NCBI RefSeq assembly: GCF_021155775.2
Contig: NC_060238.1
Span: forward strand, 26,380,470-26,444,469
Source: Neodiprion pinetum
Taxonomy: Eukaryota; Arthropoda; Insecta; Hymenoptera; Diprionidae
Length of the DNA: 64,000 nucleotides
Direction of reading: 5' to 3'
In this document: piece after piece, positions 27,001 to 36,289 of the stretch
How the letters are laid out: every line of letters starts with the position of its first letter
Numbering within the stretch: position 1 is the first letter of the stretch
Program-made: the position numbers and the translations under genes
The notes under the pieces: generated by a model
Told to the model about the DNA's origin: nothing
The model's input: the letters and a program-made list of their open reading frames with translations, nothing else
Databases searched by the model: none

Positions 27001-30000
27001 GCCTACGTTAGAAACGATCTTGACCGAGGTAGATCAGTTTGTGGAATCGGAAAAAACTTATAGCGACGCCCCTCACGTTATCGATGTCATACTACCATTG
27101 CTTTGCTCGTACTTGCCTTTCTGGTGGGCTCAAGGTCCAGACAACGTCAATCCGAATGAGGGAACGTACGTGAGCATGGTTACGAGTGACCACATGAACC
27201 AGCTCTTGAAAAATGTGTTGAAATTGATCAAAAAGAACATCGGAAACGAGAATGCTCCGTGGATGACACGCATCGCGGCTTACACGCAACAAATTATCAT
27301 TAATTCATCTGAAGAGCTGCTCAAGGATCCGTTCTTGCCACTTGCTGAACGTGTTAAAAAGCGGACCGACAACATGTTCCACAAGGAGGAATCGTTGCGT
27401 GGCTTTATCAAGTCGTCAACGGACGATACGTCTCAGATAGAAGCACAAATTCAGGAAGACTGGCAACTCCTTGTCAGAGATATATATTCGTTTTACCCGC
27501 TGCTTATTAAGTATGTCGATTTACAACGTAATCATTGGCTGCGTAACAACATACCGGAAGCCGAAGACCTTTATAATCACGTTGCAGCAATATTCAATAC
27601 CTGGTCTAAGTCACAGTACTTTTTACGCGAAGAACAGAACTTTATATCAGCCAATGAAATTGACAATATGGTTCTTATCATGCCTACGGCTACCAGAAGA
27701 CCGACGGCTGTTTCCGATGGCACAACTCCGTCCGGTGGTGGAAAGGTATTTTTCGTATCAGTAAAGTTGTACTTTAACTACTGAAATGGTTTCGTCATTA
27801 ATCGAATTGGATTTTTTAAACAGAAAAAGAAGAAACATCGGGACAAAAAACGAGACAAAGACAAGGAAGTACAGGCGTCGCTGATGGTTGCTTGCCTGAA
27901 ACGATTGTTGCCTGTTGGCTTGAACTTGTTTGCAGGACGAGAACAGGAACTCGTCCAGCATTGTAAGGATAGGTTTTTAAAGAAACTTCCTGAATATGAA
28001 ATCACTGAGTTCGCTACAACGCAGCTTACTTTGCCGGACAAAATCGATCCGGCTGATGAAATGTCTTGGCAACATTACCTGTATTCAAAGCTTGGGCAAA
28101 AAAAAGATGTGACCGAACCGGTCAAGGCTCAACAACTCGACGATGTAGTTACTAGAATTGTGGCAATGGCCAAAGTGCTTTACGGGCTTCACATGGTAAG
28201 GCACAAAAAGCATTCCTATCAGACTATTTGGAACTCATCGAGTCATTAAATTTTCACACGGCCAACAACGACTTACGTTCCTCAAAGTAGTTCTGGTCAC
28301 AAACTCTTTCTTAGTCACCTTGTTCAATTTGCCACTGAGACGCAGTACAGCTTTCAATTGTCCATGGACCATTTCAATCAAGTCGTACTCGTCAAATTAC
28401 TCCATGGAACTGATTCTATTTCAGTAAAGTATACGAAGATTTATTTTGCCGTTAATTTTCCTTATTATTTTCTAATTTCTATGTGTACGAGTAGATAGAC
28501 CATCCCCAGCAGCAGAGCAAGAGTAGCTATCGCTCGGTGGTGTCTATACAGAGAAAGCGAGCAGTTATTGCTTGCTTCCGTCAGACCTCCCTACATTCCT
28601 TACCCAGGTATCCCACTTAGTCTTTTACTTGATTTGCTGTGTTGTTTTTCAAATTCATCAACTTTAATTTCAGCTTAATTTCTACCCTGAGCTTGGCCAA
28701 AATTTACGAGCAGATGTTATTATATTGACCTCAATACAAAGCGTTCACTCGAATCTGATTATCTATTTCGATATTTCTGATGCTACGTTTTCTATTCTAT
28801 ACGCATGGTTGTAAGTTTCAGACATAGAATATTGAAAAATCAGTCTTTGAAATAAATGCAAACTGTTGCGTTTCGTTGTGATAACGTATTGGCCTATACA
28901 CCTGGCGAGAATTCATTCTTTGCGCTTCTCACGTTACTAACAATTTGAGTGATAAATGTGCATGCTGCTAACTCCAGGCCACAAAACCGCCGCCTTCGCG
29001 TGACGGATGGAAACGGGTATTATGCGCTGCTAGAAAAAGAGCTGCGATTGCGTGCCTAAGAAGCGAACCACTTTACAAGTTGAGGAGGTAAATCTGTTAT
29101 GGTAACTAACAAGGAGAGTACCGTAATCGTGTCAAAATAAAATAAATTTTTTGGTGCTGCTCCGCTGGACAAATAAATTCGTTAATAGTCGACAAATATG
29201 GATCTAAAAACCCGTCCTGTCTCACAAACTCTCCCTGTCTAAACTGGAATCGCTCTCGGCGTTGATTTGGATTCGGTAAAATAAGACCATTGTTTTTGTG
29301 TGCAAGAGAAAACGTGTAACGACAGGTATCAATTATCTATGCCATGACTGTTCACGCTAGTTCACAAATTTTCAGGCATCGGGCAATCAATATCTTTGCA
29401 AGAACTTATTACGAACTCTGGCTGCAAGACGAGAATGTGGGACAAGAAGTTATGATTGAAGATCTAACGGTGAGTGCGCGTTATATTAATCCAATTCTTA
29501 TGCGCTACCTGATCAGCATTTTTATGATCGGAGAAAATAATGACGTACTTATTTGACAGCAATCATTCGAAGATGCAGAATTGAAAAAGATGGATAAGAC
29601 GGAAGAGGAGGGTAAACCTGATCCTTTAACGCAACTAGTTACAACGTTCTGTCGCGGAGCCATGACTGAACGTTCAGGAGCTCTTCAAGAAGATCCCCTC
29701 TACATGAGTTATGCGCAAATAGTATCAAAATCTTGCGGGGAGGAAGAAGAGGAAGGCGAAGATGAGGGAGGGGGCGAGGAGGAAGGCGCGGCATCAATTC
29801 ATGTAAGATCATATCTTCACTTACACCAGGCTAAGCCTTTAACACCGGGAGCTATTTTCTTGTTAATAATGGGAACAAAGAACTGTTGTTAATACCACTA
29901 ATTACAATCCTCTCTTCTTTTAATCGATAACCCAAGAGGCCTATGCACAAACTCATGGTAAGATTTCTACTAACTTACCTATACACATTACTAACGCTAG

Positions 30001-33000
30001 ATGAAATGTGAAAAATTCCTATTTCACATACTAGATTCGACGAAAATTTTCGAGGTGAAAAAAAGATCGGACATAATTCATCCGATTCTTTTAGGAACAA
30101 GAAATGGAGAAACAGAAGCTGTTGTTTCATCAAGCTCGTCTTGCAAATCGAGGAGTTGCAGAAATGGTATTGCTGCATATTTCGGCTTGCAAGGGTGTCC
30201 CAAGCGAGATGGTCATGAAAACTTTAGAGCTGGGCATTTCAATTCTACGAGGTGGTAACATCGAGATTCAGAAGGGGATGCTGAACCATTTGAAAGAGAA
30301 AAAAGATGTTGGATTTTTCACCTCAATTGCTGGATTAATGAATTCGTGTAGCGTACTAGATCTCGATGCTTTCGAAAGAAACACAAAGGCAGAAGGTCTG
30401 GGAGTCGGGTCTGAAGGTGCTGCGGGTGAAAAAAATATGCATGATGCTGAATTCACCTGTGCGTTGTTCAGGTTTATTCAACTGACTTGCGAAGGGCACA
30501 ATTTAGGTAAAAAAAAAAATTTTCCCACTGTTCCTCCTATTTCCTGAAGTACTGATTTTTCGTACCTTAAACTCCAAGCACGTAAATACTTTTTCTACAG
30601 ACTGGCAGAATTACTTGAGAACCCAAGCTGGCAACACAACGACGGTGAACGTAGTCATATGCACTGTGGATTACCTCCTTCGTCTCCAGGAGTCAATCAT
30701 GGACTTTTACTGGCACTACTCCAGCAAGGAACTCATAGATCCAGCTGGAAAAGCAAACTTCTTCAAGGCTATCGAAGTCGCAAGTCAAGTATTCAACACC
30801 CTGACTGAAGTTATTCAAGGTCCTTGCGCTCAGAACCAACAAGCTTTGGCACACTCTAGGCTTTGGGATGCCGTGGGAGGATTTCTGTTTCTCTTTTCAC
30901 ATATGCAGGACAAACTTTCCAAGCATTCTAGCCAAGTAGATCTTCTCAAAGAATTACTAAATCTGCAAAAGGACATGATCACGATGATGCTGTCTATGTT
31001 AGAAGGTAAATGTTTCGTTGAACTGAGCTGTTTGCATGTCACTGATCGGGAGACCATGTTTTGCTGAAAGAGGTGTACTGATCACTTTATTTTATTTATG
31101 CTACTCAGGTAACGTTGTAAACGGCACCATTGGAAAGCAGATGGTGGATACGCTCGTGGAATCTGCTGGAAATGTTGAATTAATTTTGAAATACTTTGAC
31201 ATGTTCCTCAAGTTAAAGGATCTTATATCTTCGCCCAGCTTCCTCGAAGTTGACGTCAATAACGACGGATGGGTATATCCGAAAGACTTTAAGGAAAAGA
31301 TGGAACAACAAAAAAGTTATACCATGTGAGTAGCATTTTTTTCATTTATACTCTCGCCTTCGTGAAAAATAGTTCGCCCACGACTCAAGAAACGAATGAA
31401 TATTTTTATTCGCAGCGAGGAAATCGAATTCTTACTAGCTTGTTGCGAAACAAATCACGACGGCAAAATTGATTATGTTGCATTTATGGATCGTTTTCAC
31501 GAGCCTGCTAAAGAGATTGGCTTCAACCTCGCTGTTCTGTTGACAAATTTGTCAGAACATATGCCAAACGAGCCAAGGCTTGCACGTTTTCTTGAAACAG
31601 CAGGTTCTGTGCTCAATTACTTTGAACCGTTCCTGGGGCGAATAGAAATTCTCGGCGGTAGTAGAAAAATCGAGCGTGTTTACTTTGAAATCAAAGAATC
31701 CAATATCGAGCAGTGGGAAAAACCGCAGATCAAAGAATCGAAACGAGCGTTCTTCTACAATACAGTAACCGAAGGAGGTGACAAAGAGAAATTGGAGACA
31801 TTTATTAATTTTTGCGAAGATGCTATATTTGAAATGCAGCACGCAAGTGCCTTGATGGCTGTCGAAGAGAGCAGCGGTATCGGAAAAGCAAGAGAATCAT
31901 CTTACACCTACATGACGGAAGATGACGATGAAAGAAACAAGGATCCGATCCGAAGGGGAATTCAGGCTTTCAAAGACGGAGTTTATTTCTTCTTCTCAAT
32001 GTTCTCTCCGACCAACATAAAGAACAAATTTTCCGAAATGCAGCAAATGACAATCCCGGAATTGTTTGTTGGCTTCTTTAAAATGATTTTCTATGCATTC
32101 TACTACTCTGGATTTGGCGTCGGCTGCGTTATCAGATACTTCATGAGATTATTGCTCAGTTTAATGAGAGGACCGCACATTGACGAACCGATAGTTGAGA
32201 TCAAGGAAGAAGAAGAAAAACCGTTACGGCTACTACCAGCCTTACCGCCAACGCCCGATGATTCAAATTTACAGGTTCGATCGACGCGTAACATTTTTAT
32301 CTGGCCAATTTGGTCCGTGAAAATGATTTTCAATCGAATTATACGCTTATTCACAGGTCCAGGCGTTTGGAATGGATATAACGAAAGAAGAAGGTGGTCA
32401 AATTAAACTAGCTCCCCACGAATCTGCCGCTTCTACACCTCAGTCAAGTATGGAAGAAACGGGTGAGAGTACGCAAGACGAAGGAGTCGGCGAAGATCAT
32501 CCTCGAGGATCAGTGGACGGAATTGCTACCGAAACGGAAGGACCTGTGACATTGGCAGACTTATTAGGGTACATTGATTCGCATTTCAGCTGCTGTCGTT
32601 TCATCCAACTCTGAAAATATGTAGTCACACATCGAACGAACAACAAATAGCTATCGATAATGAGAATATACTTCAACAGAGGAGAACAAGCCAGAGCACA
32701 AGCAGCAGCTACAGCCGAGGCGGCAGCAGCTCAGCAAGCTGCAATGGCAGCTGTCGAGGCAGAGGCGAAACAAGAAACTGCAATCGAACCCTCAGCTGGC
32801 TCAAGTATCGACCTTTCCGAATACACTCACCGCATTGTGTCTTTCCTAGCGAGAAACTTTTATAATCTGAAATACGTTGCCTTAGTACTGGCCTTCTGTA
32901 TAAACTTCATGTTGCTCTTTTATAAGGTAATTGTTACTAACATATGGGTATGGTAATCCATGTGTCTCGTCGTTCAAGGATTAAATGACGATCTTTGTCA

Positions 33001-35089
33001 GGTCACTTCGCTTGGTGAAGAGGAAAACGGAAGTGGCAGCGGAGATCCGATAGCTGACTTGTTGGCAGAGATTTCGGGCGAGGGTTCATCCGATGGCGAT
33101 GGTAGCGGCGGTGACGGGGGAAGTGGCGGTAGTAACGGAAGTTCCGAAGAAGAGGAGGATCCTTTGGAACTTGTTGAAGTGTCGGAAGACTTCTACTACA
33201 TGGCGCACGTCATGCGACTTATGGCTGCCATGCACTCTATTGTGTCCCTTGCCATGCTGGTCGCCTATTACCACCTCAAGGTATGAAATTTTTTTTTTCC
33301 TTCTTATTTTTCTCCTCCGAAGAACCTGTTTTCTCCTGCAAGCCGGCGATCCTTTTGTCAGTAGAAGCTGGCTGGAAGCTACGGAAAATCTTGGATCAAT
33401 GTCTTTGTATCGATTTCTCCGAATTAGGTACCCTTAGCTATCTTCAAGCGTGAGAAAGAAATTGCTCGTCGGGTAGAGTTTGACGGTCTGTACATAGCAG
33501 AAACACCGGAGGAGGATGATATTAAGGCACATTGGGATAAAATGGTGATATCTGCAAAGTCTTTCCCTGTCAATTACTGGGATAAGTTCGTTAAAAAAAA
33601 GGTTCGACAAAAGTACAGCGAAACGTACGACTTTGACTACATCAGTAATTTACTCGGAATGGAAAAGACTTCGTTCAGCCAACAAGAGGAAGAAGGTTCT
33701 GGATTGCTACACTTGTAAGTAACTTTTCGAACATAATTTGTGCACAAATTGATTTTTCTATTTCTTGCAAGTCGCCCATTTCGATTATCAAATTTTTACT
33801 ACTGATGCGTAATGCTGCCGTTTGTTTCAGTATTATAAATATCGACTGGCGTTATCAGGTCTGGAAAGCGGGCGTCACGATTACTGACAATGTAAGGGCA
33901 ATAGTGGAAAAAGTGATTACTATCCCAATTATCGGCAATCAGAATCAGCCTTGCATACTTAAGTGGGAAATGTTCATTTTTCAGGCCTTCTTGTACAGTT
34001 TATGGTATTTTACGTTCTCGATACTGGGAAACTACAACAACTTCTTCTTTGCCGCACATCTGTTGGATGTCGCAGTAGGATTCAAAACACTCAGAACAAT
34101 TTTGCAGTCAGTAACACACAACGGAAAACAATTAGTATTGACCGTGATGTTGCTGACAATCATAGTCTACATATACACGGTCATAGCCTTTAATTTCTTT
34201 CGGAAATTTTATATTCAAGAAGAAGATGACGAAGTTGATAAAAAATGTCACGACATGTTAACGGTATGAATCACTCTTCTACAGATTTTTTAACAAGCGA
34301 TGTAGTCATACGTGCATCGATCTGCTTTGGAAAATATCTCAAAATTCCTGATACGTTCATAAACATAAACAGTAACACTATTTTTTCGCGTTATGTGCTT
34401 CTAGTGCTTTGTATTCCATCTGTACAAAGGAGTGAGAGCCGGTGGCGGTATTGGTGATGAAATTGGAGAACCCGACGGCGATGACTATGAAGTCTATCGT
34501 ATAATGTTTGATATCACGTTCTTCTTCTTTGTCATTGTTATCCTGCTTGCTATTATTCAAGGTACGTAATGTCGTTATCTGAATTTCGCATCTAAACCTC
34601 AATGAATTTCTCCAAGAACGATGATTCGATCATTGGTTATATTTTGTTATTAAGGTTTGATCATCGACGCGTTCGGAGAGTTGCGTGATCAGCTTGAAAG
34701 TGTCAAAGACAACATGGAAAGCAACTGTTTTATATGTGGTTTGGGAAAAGAGTACTTCGATACAGTGCCTCATGGTTTTGATACACACGTCCAGCAGGAA
34801 CATAATTTAGCAAATTACATGTGAGTAATCTAATGTCATCTTCTAAGTTCTACACCGCACGATATCAACAACAAATTAGCATGGATTAGACTTGTTCTTC
34901 TAAATGCATTTACGTTCGTATTTCAGGTTCTTCCTCATGCATCTGATTAATAAACCGGATACAGAATACACTGGTCAAGAGACGTACGTTTGGAATATGT
35001 ATCAACAAAGGTGTTGGGATTTCTTCCCAGTGGGTGATTGCTTCCGAAAGCAGAACGAGGCTGTTGAGGAGGAAGCCAAAAAGAAATGA
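3627..35089 (+). CDS. RyR: Ryanodine receptor (complete, multi-exon)
   Basis: Homotetrameric ER/SR calcium-release channel. Coding exons, all with GT-AG ends and matching phases: 3627-3680, 9368-9571, [10224-10238], 11171-11248, 11341-11416, 11488-11600, 11704-11903, 11992-12174, 12291-12462, 12558-12727, 12819-12943, 13032-13402, 13492-13823, 13953-15061, 15131-15339, 15955-16054 or 16492-16591, 17821-18019, 18100-18720, [18785-18814], 19270-19414, 19499-19794, 19904-20437, 20529-20761, 20854-20956, 21016-21189, 21313-21428, 21503-22042, 22132-22950, 23054-23208, 23565-23736, 23842-24119, 24202-24422, 24516-24606, 24706-25022, 25123-25426, 25601-25754, 25862-26659, 26727-27745, 27824-28195, 28495-28607 or 28978-29087, 29376-29469, 29560-29802, 30095-30506, 30601-31005, 31109-31325, 31416-32274, 32357-32568, 32680-32926, 33002-33280, 33428-33714, 33831-33891, 33985-34263, 34405-34561, 34655-34820, 34927-35089. 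Brackets mark optional exons. The sum, counting 18785-18814 but not the 15-nt microexon, is 5126 residues, which fits insect RyRs of about 5100 or slightly more. The start has an in-frame TAA 57 bases upstream (3570-3572) and encodes the insect-typical N-terminus [18 protein letters not shown]. No frameshift or missing domain was seen. Confidence 0.97.
4491..5045 (-). CDS. Protamine-like MST-HMG-box protein nested in RyR intron 1
   Basis: This is a two-exon minus-strand gene. Exon 1 is 5045-4987 (59 nt, ATG at 5045-5043), the intron is 4986-4891 with gtgagc and atgtag ends, and exon 2 is 4890-4491 with TGA at 4493-4491. The joined frame gives 152 residues, with about 32% Lys plus Arg and six Cys. 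Residues 86-133 (from [15 protein letters not shown] to [18 protein letters not shown]) match the pattern of the MST-HMG box of Drosophila protamines and related sperm nuclear proteins: NPF-x-x-FY near the start, a central basic helix and RAWC-like RWC-S-M. I infer a sperm chromatin protein. It lies wholly inside an intron of a muscle and neuron gene on the opposite strand. The upstream CpG-poor sequence has a TGACGT-like motif, of unknown use. Alternatives are another HMG-box chromatin protein or a decayed copy, but the clean splice argues for a working gene. Confidence 0.72.
6034..6080. repeat. TA/TG microsatellite
   Basis: A run of (AT)n continues into (GT)n and then TATATG. Simple-sequence tract in the RyR intron. 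Confidence 0.9.
6375..6704 (+). CDS. Hypothetical 109-residue ORF in RyR intron 1
   Basis: An ATG-started open frame on the plus strand. Its first half is basic ([20 protein letters not shown]) and its second half is mixed, with [15 protein letters not shown] gtaggt donor-like site follows the codons KAM at about 6657, so the frame might be spliced there. I recognise no family. It could be an exon of another nested gene, or chance. Confidence 0.25.
   Translation: MLIGNHKIRPNRLRSAETLYRIKNAKCLKKCSNKFNAVSRYYEHVDDSRAAKDDPIIGDELPYNEPGNFFPDFVSTGCTITLIRRQVAADLKAMVGNLLIKKSARLTVN
7575..7922. mobile_element. Decayed element with GGTTTC-type repeats, hAT-like end
   Basis: Three patches (about 7588-7613, 7823-7852 and 7873-7892) carry runs of TTTCGGTTTCGG with variants. 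The right edge, read on the minus strand, begins CTAGTGTCCTACCGAAAC, which resembles the TIR start of some hAT-family elements, where CAGTGTCCTACC-like ends are followed by GGTTTC/GAAACC-rich subterminal repeats. A matching left end was not found, so the element is truncated or the assignment is wrong. Confidence 0.35.
8086..8289. mobile_element. TTAA-flanked MITE (204 bp, piggyBac-like)
   Basis: The element has perfect 15-base terminal inverted repeats. The left reads TTAACCCCTGACAGG from 8086, and the right, read on the minus strand, gives the same 15 bases ending at 8289. TTAA at both ends is the piggyBac target site. There is no coding capacity. It contains a long T and G-rich tract near 8224-8260. 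Confidence 0.72.
9368..12943 (+). CDS. RyR: RyR N-terminal domain exons (ligand-binding-like and MIR)
   Basis: These exons encode roughly residues 19-458. They hold the N-terminal domain shared with IP3 receptors and the MIR repeats. Landmarks are [18 protein letters not shown], then [20 protein letters not shown] in exons 11341-11600, and the stretch around [18 protein letters not shown] in 11704-11903. The region forms the cytoplasmic gating ring. Exons are short (76-204 nt) and introns mostly 70-120 nt. One small difference from the Drosophila-type sequence lies in the next exon, after ITSQGF, where this protein has LVALSG in place of a one-residue-longer LASFLAG. Confidence 0.93.
10224..10238 (+). 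CDS. RyR: Candidate 15-nt RyR microexon (optional)
   Basis: The 15 bases read CAG CAA GAG TCT TTA (QQESL). A pyrimidine-rich acceptor ending in tttgcag precedes it and a consensus gtaagt donor follows. Both flanking introns are phase 0, so inclusion or skipping keeps frame between GSET (exon ending 9571) and [13 protein letters not shown] (exon starting 11171). Vertebrate RyRs vary in length at this same place because of very small exons, which supports the idea. Without transcripts the use of this exon is unproven. Confidence 0.55.
13032..15061 (+). CDS. RyR: RyR RIH, SPRY1 and first RyR-repeat exons
   Basis: Residues about 459-1062. Exon 13032-13402 and the start of 13492-13823 carry the first RIH solenoid (NTNCAQ-like region, [18 protein letters not shown]). 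SPRY1 follows ([19 protein letters not shown] and GWANTAGY). Exon 13953-15061, at 1109 nt the longest of the gene, carries the rest of SPRY1 and the first tandem pair of RyR repeats ([18 protein letters not shown] and [18 protein letters not shown]). These domains form the cytoplasmic shell and clamp regions in vertebrate RyR structures. Confidence 0.93.
15131..15339 (+). CDS. RyR: RyR SPRY2 start exon
   Basis: This exon starts the second SPRY domain ([20 protein letters not shown]). It ends in phase 0 with WAFDGYN and the donor gtaagg. The next coding sequence must be one of two 100-nt exons, 15955-16054 or 16492-16591, which have the same phases. Confidence 0.93.
15955..16054 (+). CDS. RyR: RyR mutually exclusive exon, version a (SPRY2)
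   Basis: It is 100 nt, starts in phase 0 and ends in phase 1. The peptide begins [13 protein letters not shown] and continues [19 protein letters not shown]. It is homologous to the exon at 16492-16591 and cannot be joined to it in frame, because using both would add 200 nt. Mutually exclusive exons in the SPRY2 domain are known from other insect RyRs, including lepidopterans. Confidence 0.88.
16492..16591 (+). CDS. RyR: RyR mutually exclusive exon, version b (SPRY2)
   Basis: It is 100 nt with the same phases as version a. The peptide begins [13 protein letters not shown] and continues [19 protein letters not shown]. It shares the pattern ESFG-x-x-x-QVGDVVG-x-F-x-D with version a, so the two arose by exon duplication. 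Choice between them changes about half of 33 residues on the surface of SPRY2. A 1.2 kb intron follows. Confidence 0.88.
17821..18720 (+). CDS. RyR: RyR SPRY2 end and linker exons
   Basis: Exon 17821-18019 completes SPRY2 ([17 protein letters not shown], then YGQD-like [15 protein letters not shown]). Exon 18100-18720 adds a conserved block ([20 protein letters not shown]) and a long, low-complexity, basic linker with [12 protein letters not shown] and a Pro/Arg/Lys-rich tail ending RGRSPF. The linker is poorly conserved between insects and contains many Ser in basic context, a plausible phosphorylation region; that last point is inference. Confidence 0.92.
18785..18814 (+). CDS. RyR: Candidate 30-nt RyR cassette exon
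   Basis: The exon lies between ttag and gtaagt. It is phase 2 on both sides, so skipping it joins SPFR directly to [10 protein letters not shown] without breaking frame. It adds ten residues reading roughly [10 protein letters not shown]. Other insect RyRs that I recall run SPF(K/R)FFS(R/K)K without this insert, so it is probably optional. Confidence 0.6.
19270..20437 (+). CDS. RyR: RyR linker and SPRY3 exons
   Basis: Exon 19270-19414 is a basic linker. Exons 19499-19794 and 19904-20437 encode the third SPRY domain ([20 protein letters not shown], then [20 protein letters not shown]) and the start of the junctional solenoid ([20 protein letters not shown]). The last codon is split across the intron 20438-20528. 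Confidence 0.92.
20529..24119 (+). CDS. RyR: RyR bridging-solenoid exons
   Basis: Residues about 1774-2637 in ten exons. They encode alpha-solenoid repeats, with an acidic Glu/Asp-rich segment in 21503-22042 and an Ala/Gln-rich linker in 22132-22950. Landmarks are [14 protein letters not shown] and [20 protein letters not shown]. Exon 23054-23208 remains open for about 186 nt into its intron, but the correct partner [20 protein letters not shown] starts at 23565, as in other insects. Confidence 0.91.
24202..25754 (+). CDS. RyR: RyR solenoid and second RyR-repeat pair exons
   Basis: Exons 24202-24422, 24516-24606 and 24706-25022 continue the solenoid ([20 protein letters not shown]). Exons 25123-25426 and 25601-25754 start the second tandem pair of RyR repeats ([35 protein letters not shown]), the region that in vertebrates carries the regulated phosphorylation loop. 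The Arg/Ser-rich loop [11 protein letters not shown] sits at 25393-25426 and matches the RRxS pattern of PKA-type sites. Confidence 0.91.
25862..28195 (+). CDS. RyR: RyR central solenoid exons
   Basis: Residues about 3000-3700 in three large exons (798, 1019 and 372 nt). Landmarks are [60 protein letters not shown] and [21 protein letters not shown] polybasic segment ([15 protein letters not shown]) begins exon 27824-28195. Sequence conservation is high through this block. The exon ends in phase 0 after GLHM, just before the second pair of alternative exons. Confidence 0.92.
28495..28607 (+). CDS. RyR: RyR second alternative exon pair, version a
   Basis: It is 113 nt, starting in phase 0 and ending in phase 2. 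The peptide starts [17 protein letters not shown] and contains the core [19 protein letters not shown]. It follows GLHM and precedes the conserved [13 protein letters not shown] of exon 29376. This is the version I recall from published insect RyR proteins. Confidence 0.87.
28978..29087 (+). CDS. RyR: RyR second alternative exon pair, version b
   Basis: It is 110 nt, phase 0 to phase 2, one codon shorter than version a. The peptide begins [15 protein letters not shown] and has the core [18 protein letters not shown]. It aligns with version a at RKRA-x-IAC-x-R. Its end (EPLYKL) is nearer the TPLYNLP of vertebrate RyR1 than version a is. The two exons are alternatives because only one fits in frame between 28195 and 29376. 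Confidence 0.8.
29376..31005 (+). CDS. RyR: RyR acidic loop and RIH-associated domain exons
   Basis: Exon 29560-29802 encodes a Glu/Gly-rich acidic stretch after [11 protein letters not shown]. Exon 30095-30506 has [20 protein letters not shown] and [18 protein letters not shown]. Exon 30601-31005 is the RIH-associated domain, with [20 protein letters not shown] and [20 protein letters not shown], which is almost invariant in animal RyRs and shared with IP3 receptors. Confidence 0.93.
31109..31510 (+). CDS. RyR: RyR EF-hand pair
   Basis: Exon 31109-31325 contains the first EF-hand loop, [12 protein letters not shown] at 31252-31287, with Asp and Asn at the usual chelating positions and Asp instead of the usual final Glu. 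The second loop, [12 protein letters not shown], lies near the start of exon 31416-32274 and starts with Glu and ends with Ala. Both look weakened as calcium binders, as in other RyRs. In vertebrate structures the pair rests against the channel domain; here that is by homology. Confidence 0.88.
31416..35089 (+). CDS. RyR: RyR channel domain exons
   Basis: The C-terminal part begins with the EF-hand end, then a hydrophobic segment ([20 protein letters not shown]), an acidic linker in 32357-32568, an Ala/Gln-rich linker and S1 ([19 protein letters not shown]) in 32680-32926, and S2 ([15 protein letters not shown]) in 33002-33280. S3-S5 are in 33831-33891 and 33985-34263, the pore in 34405-34561 with the selectivity filter GGGIGD at 34441-34458, and S6 ([17 protein letters not shown]) runs to 34655. 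The C-terminal zinc-binding region (CFICG, then [14 protein letters not shown]) is at 34655-34927. The protein ends [16 protein letters not shown] at the TGA 35087-35089. Confidence 0.95.
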
Positions 35090-35817
35090 AGTCGACGGTT
35101 TCACGTCGCAGTAAAAAGTATCGAGTCGACCGTTAAATCCTATCTCGATCTTACCGCTTCTATACTGTAGGTAGTGAAGCGAGATGAATTTTTTTTTCAA
35201 ATCCTAGGTTCAAAGAATTACTACGAATTATAAAATTGCGAAAATTTCATGCGGTGCCGTGAAAAATATTCAGATGATTCATAAAAACATTGATATTCAA
35301 AAGATCTATCATCTCTTTGAAATGCAGCTTAATCTTCGCTACGTTTTCAAATTTCATAATTGAAAGGAGCTAATATGAATTTCAGAACGTCAAGCTTTTT
35401 GACATGTATTTGTATAATTTACCTTGGACTATTGGAATTCGAACGATACACATATTTTTATAAGCCTTTATAATACTGAATGAGAAACATAATCCGGTAG
35501 TAATTTTAGCGCAGCGAAGCTCTCATAACTTAGATTCACTCGTTATAAAAGTCCTATCGTACATTTATTAATATTGGATGAAATCAAATAATTAATATTA
35601 AAAATTGAAAGCACAAAGATCTAGTAATGTATTAGTGGTTGATAGATTATTATTCATACTTTTTACGGTTCACTGGCGAAATGATTCGGTCGTTATTCTC
35701 CATGTATAGACACATCTCTAAAGGCCGACGGCATTGTCGATTTATTCTTATAGGATAACATGTTGCCGATTTTGGAAACTTTACTGGTTAGATCAGTTAC
35801 TCTATACATTATATTAT

Positions 35818-35823
35818 AATAAA
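35818..35823 (+). terminator. RyR: Polyadenylation signal of RyR (proximal)
   Basis: An AATAAA hexamer about 730 bases after the RyR stop, within AT-rich sequence. Confidence 0.5.
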
Positions 35824-35927
35824 CACGTAATGCATTGTACGCTGCAGTGTAAACATTTTTGAAAATATGTTATTATTGACGACTGAGCTGATATAATGTT
35901 AAATTAAATATGTGTCGATATATTGTA

Positions 35928-35933
35928 AATAAA
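35928..35933 (+). terminator. RyR: Polyadenylation signal of RyR (distal)
   Basis: An AATAAA hexamer about 840 bases after the stop, followed by a T-rich stretch. It is the better candidate because no similar signal follows soon after. Confidence 0.5.
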
Positions 35934-36289
35934 GATTTTTCAGCGGCGTTACCGAAAAACACCGAATCCTCAAAGTTACTATTTATTCAATTTCGTTTTG
36001 CGGGACGAAAATGACCGGTCGTAAAGAGAAATTGTGAACCAGTTCTATTTTCATGCTCCCGTTAACGAAAGAGAGAGACTGAGCTTATTAATGGTTTCTT
36101 CGAAACTTGTATCTGAAATCTCATTCGCCTTATTTTGTAATTCTACAACCTCTGACCTGCTCAATGCCGCTCGGCGCGATCAACTCACTCACCGCGTGTT
36201 CGAAAAATTCGAATATTGATCTTTCTTATCGTTGCGCATATTTCGCAAACAGTACCTGATCAGCCCATCGTTTTACCTTAATTAAAATC

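Larger units (their letters stand above)
35090..35950 (+). other. RyR: RyR 3' UTR
   Basis: AT-rich, gene-free sequence follows the RyR stop codon. Two AATAAA hexamers lie at its end, at 35818-35823 and 35928-35933, so the transcript probably ends near 35840 or 35955. A TATTTAT-type element was not resolved. Confidence 0.7.
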
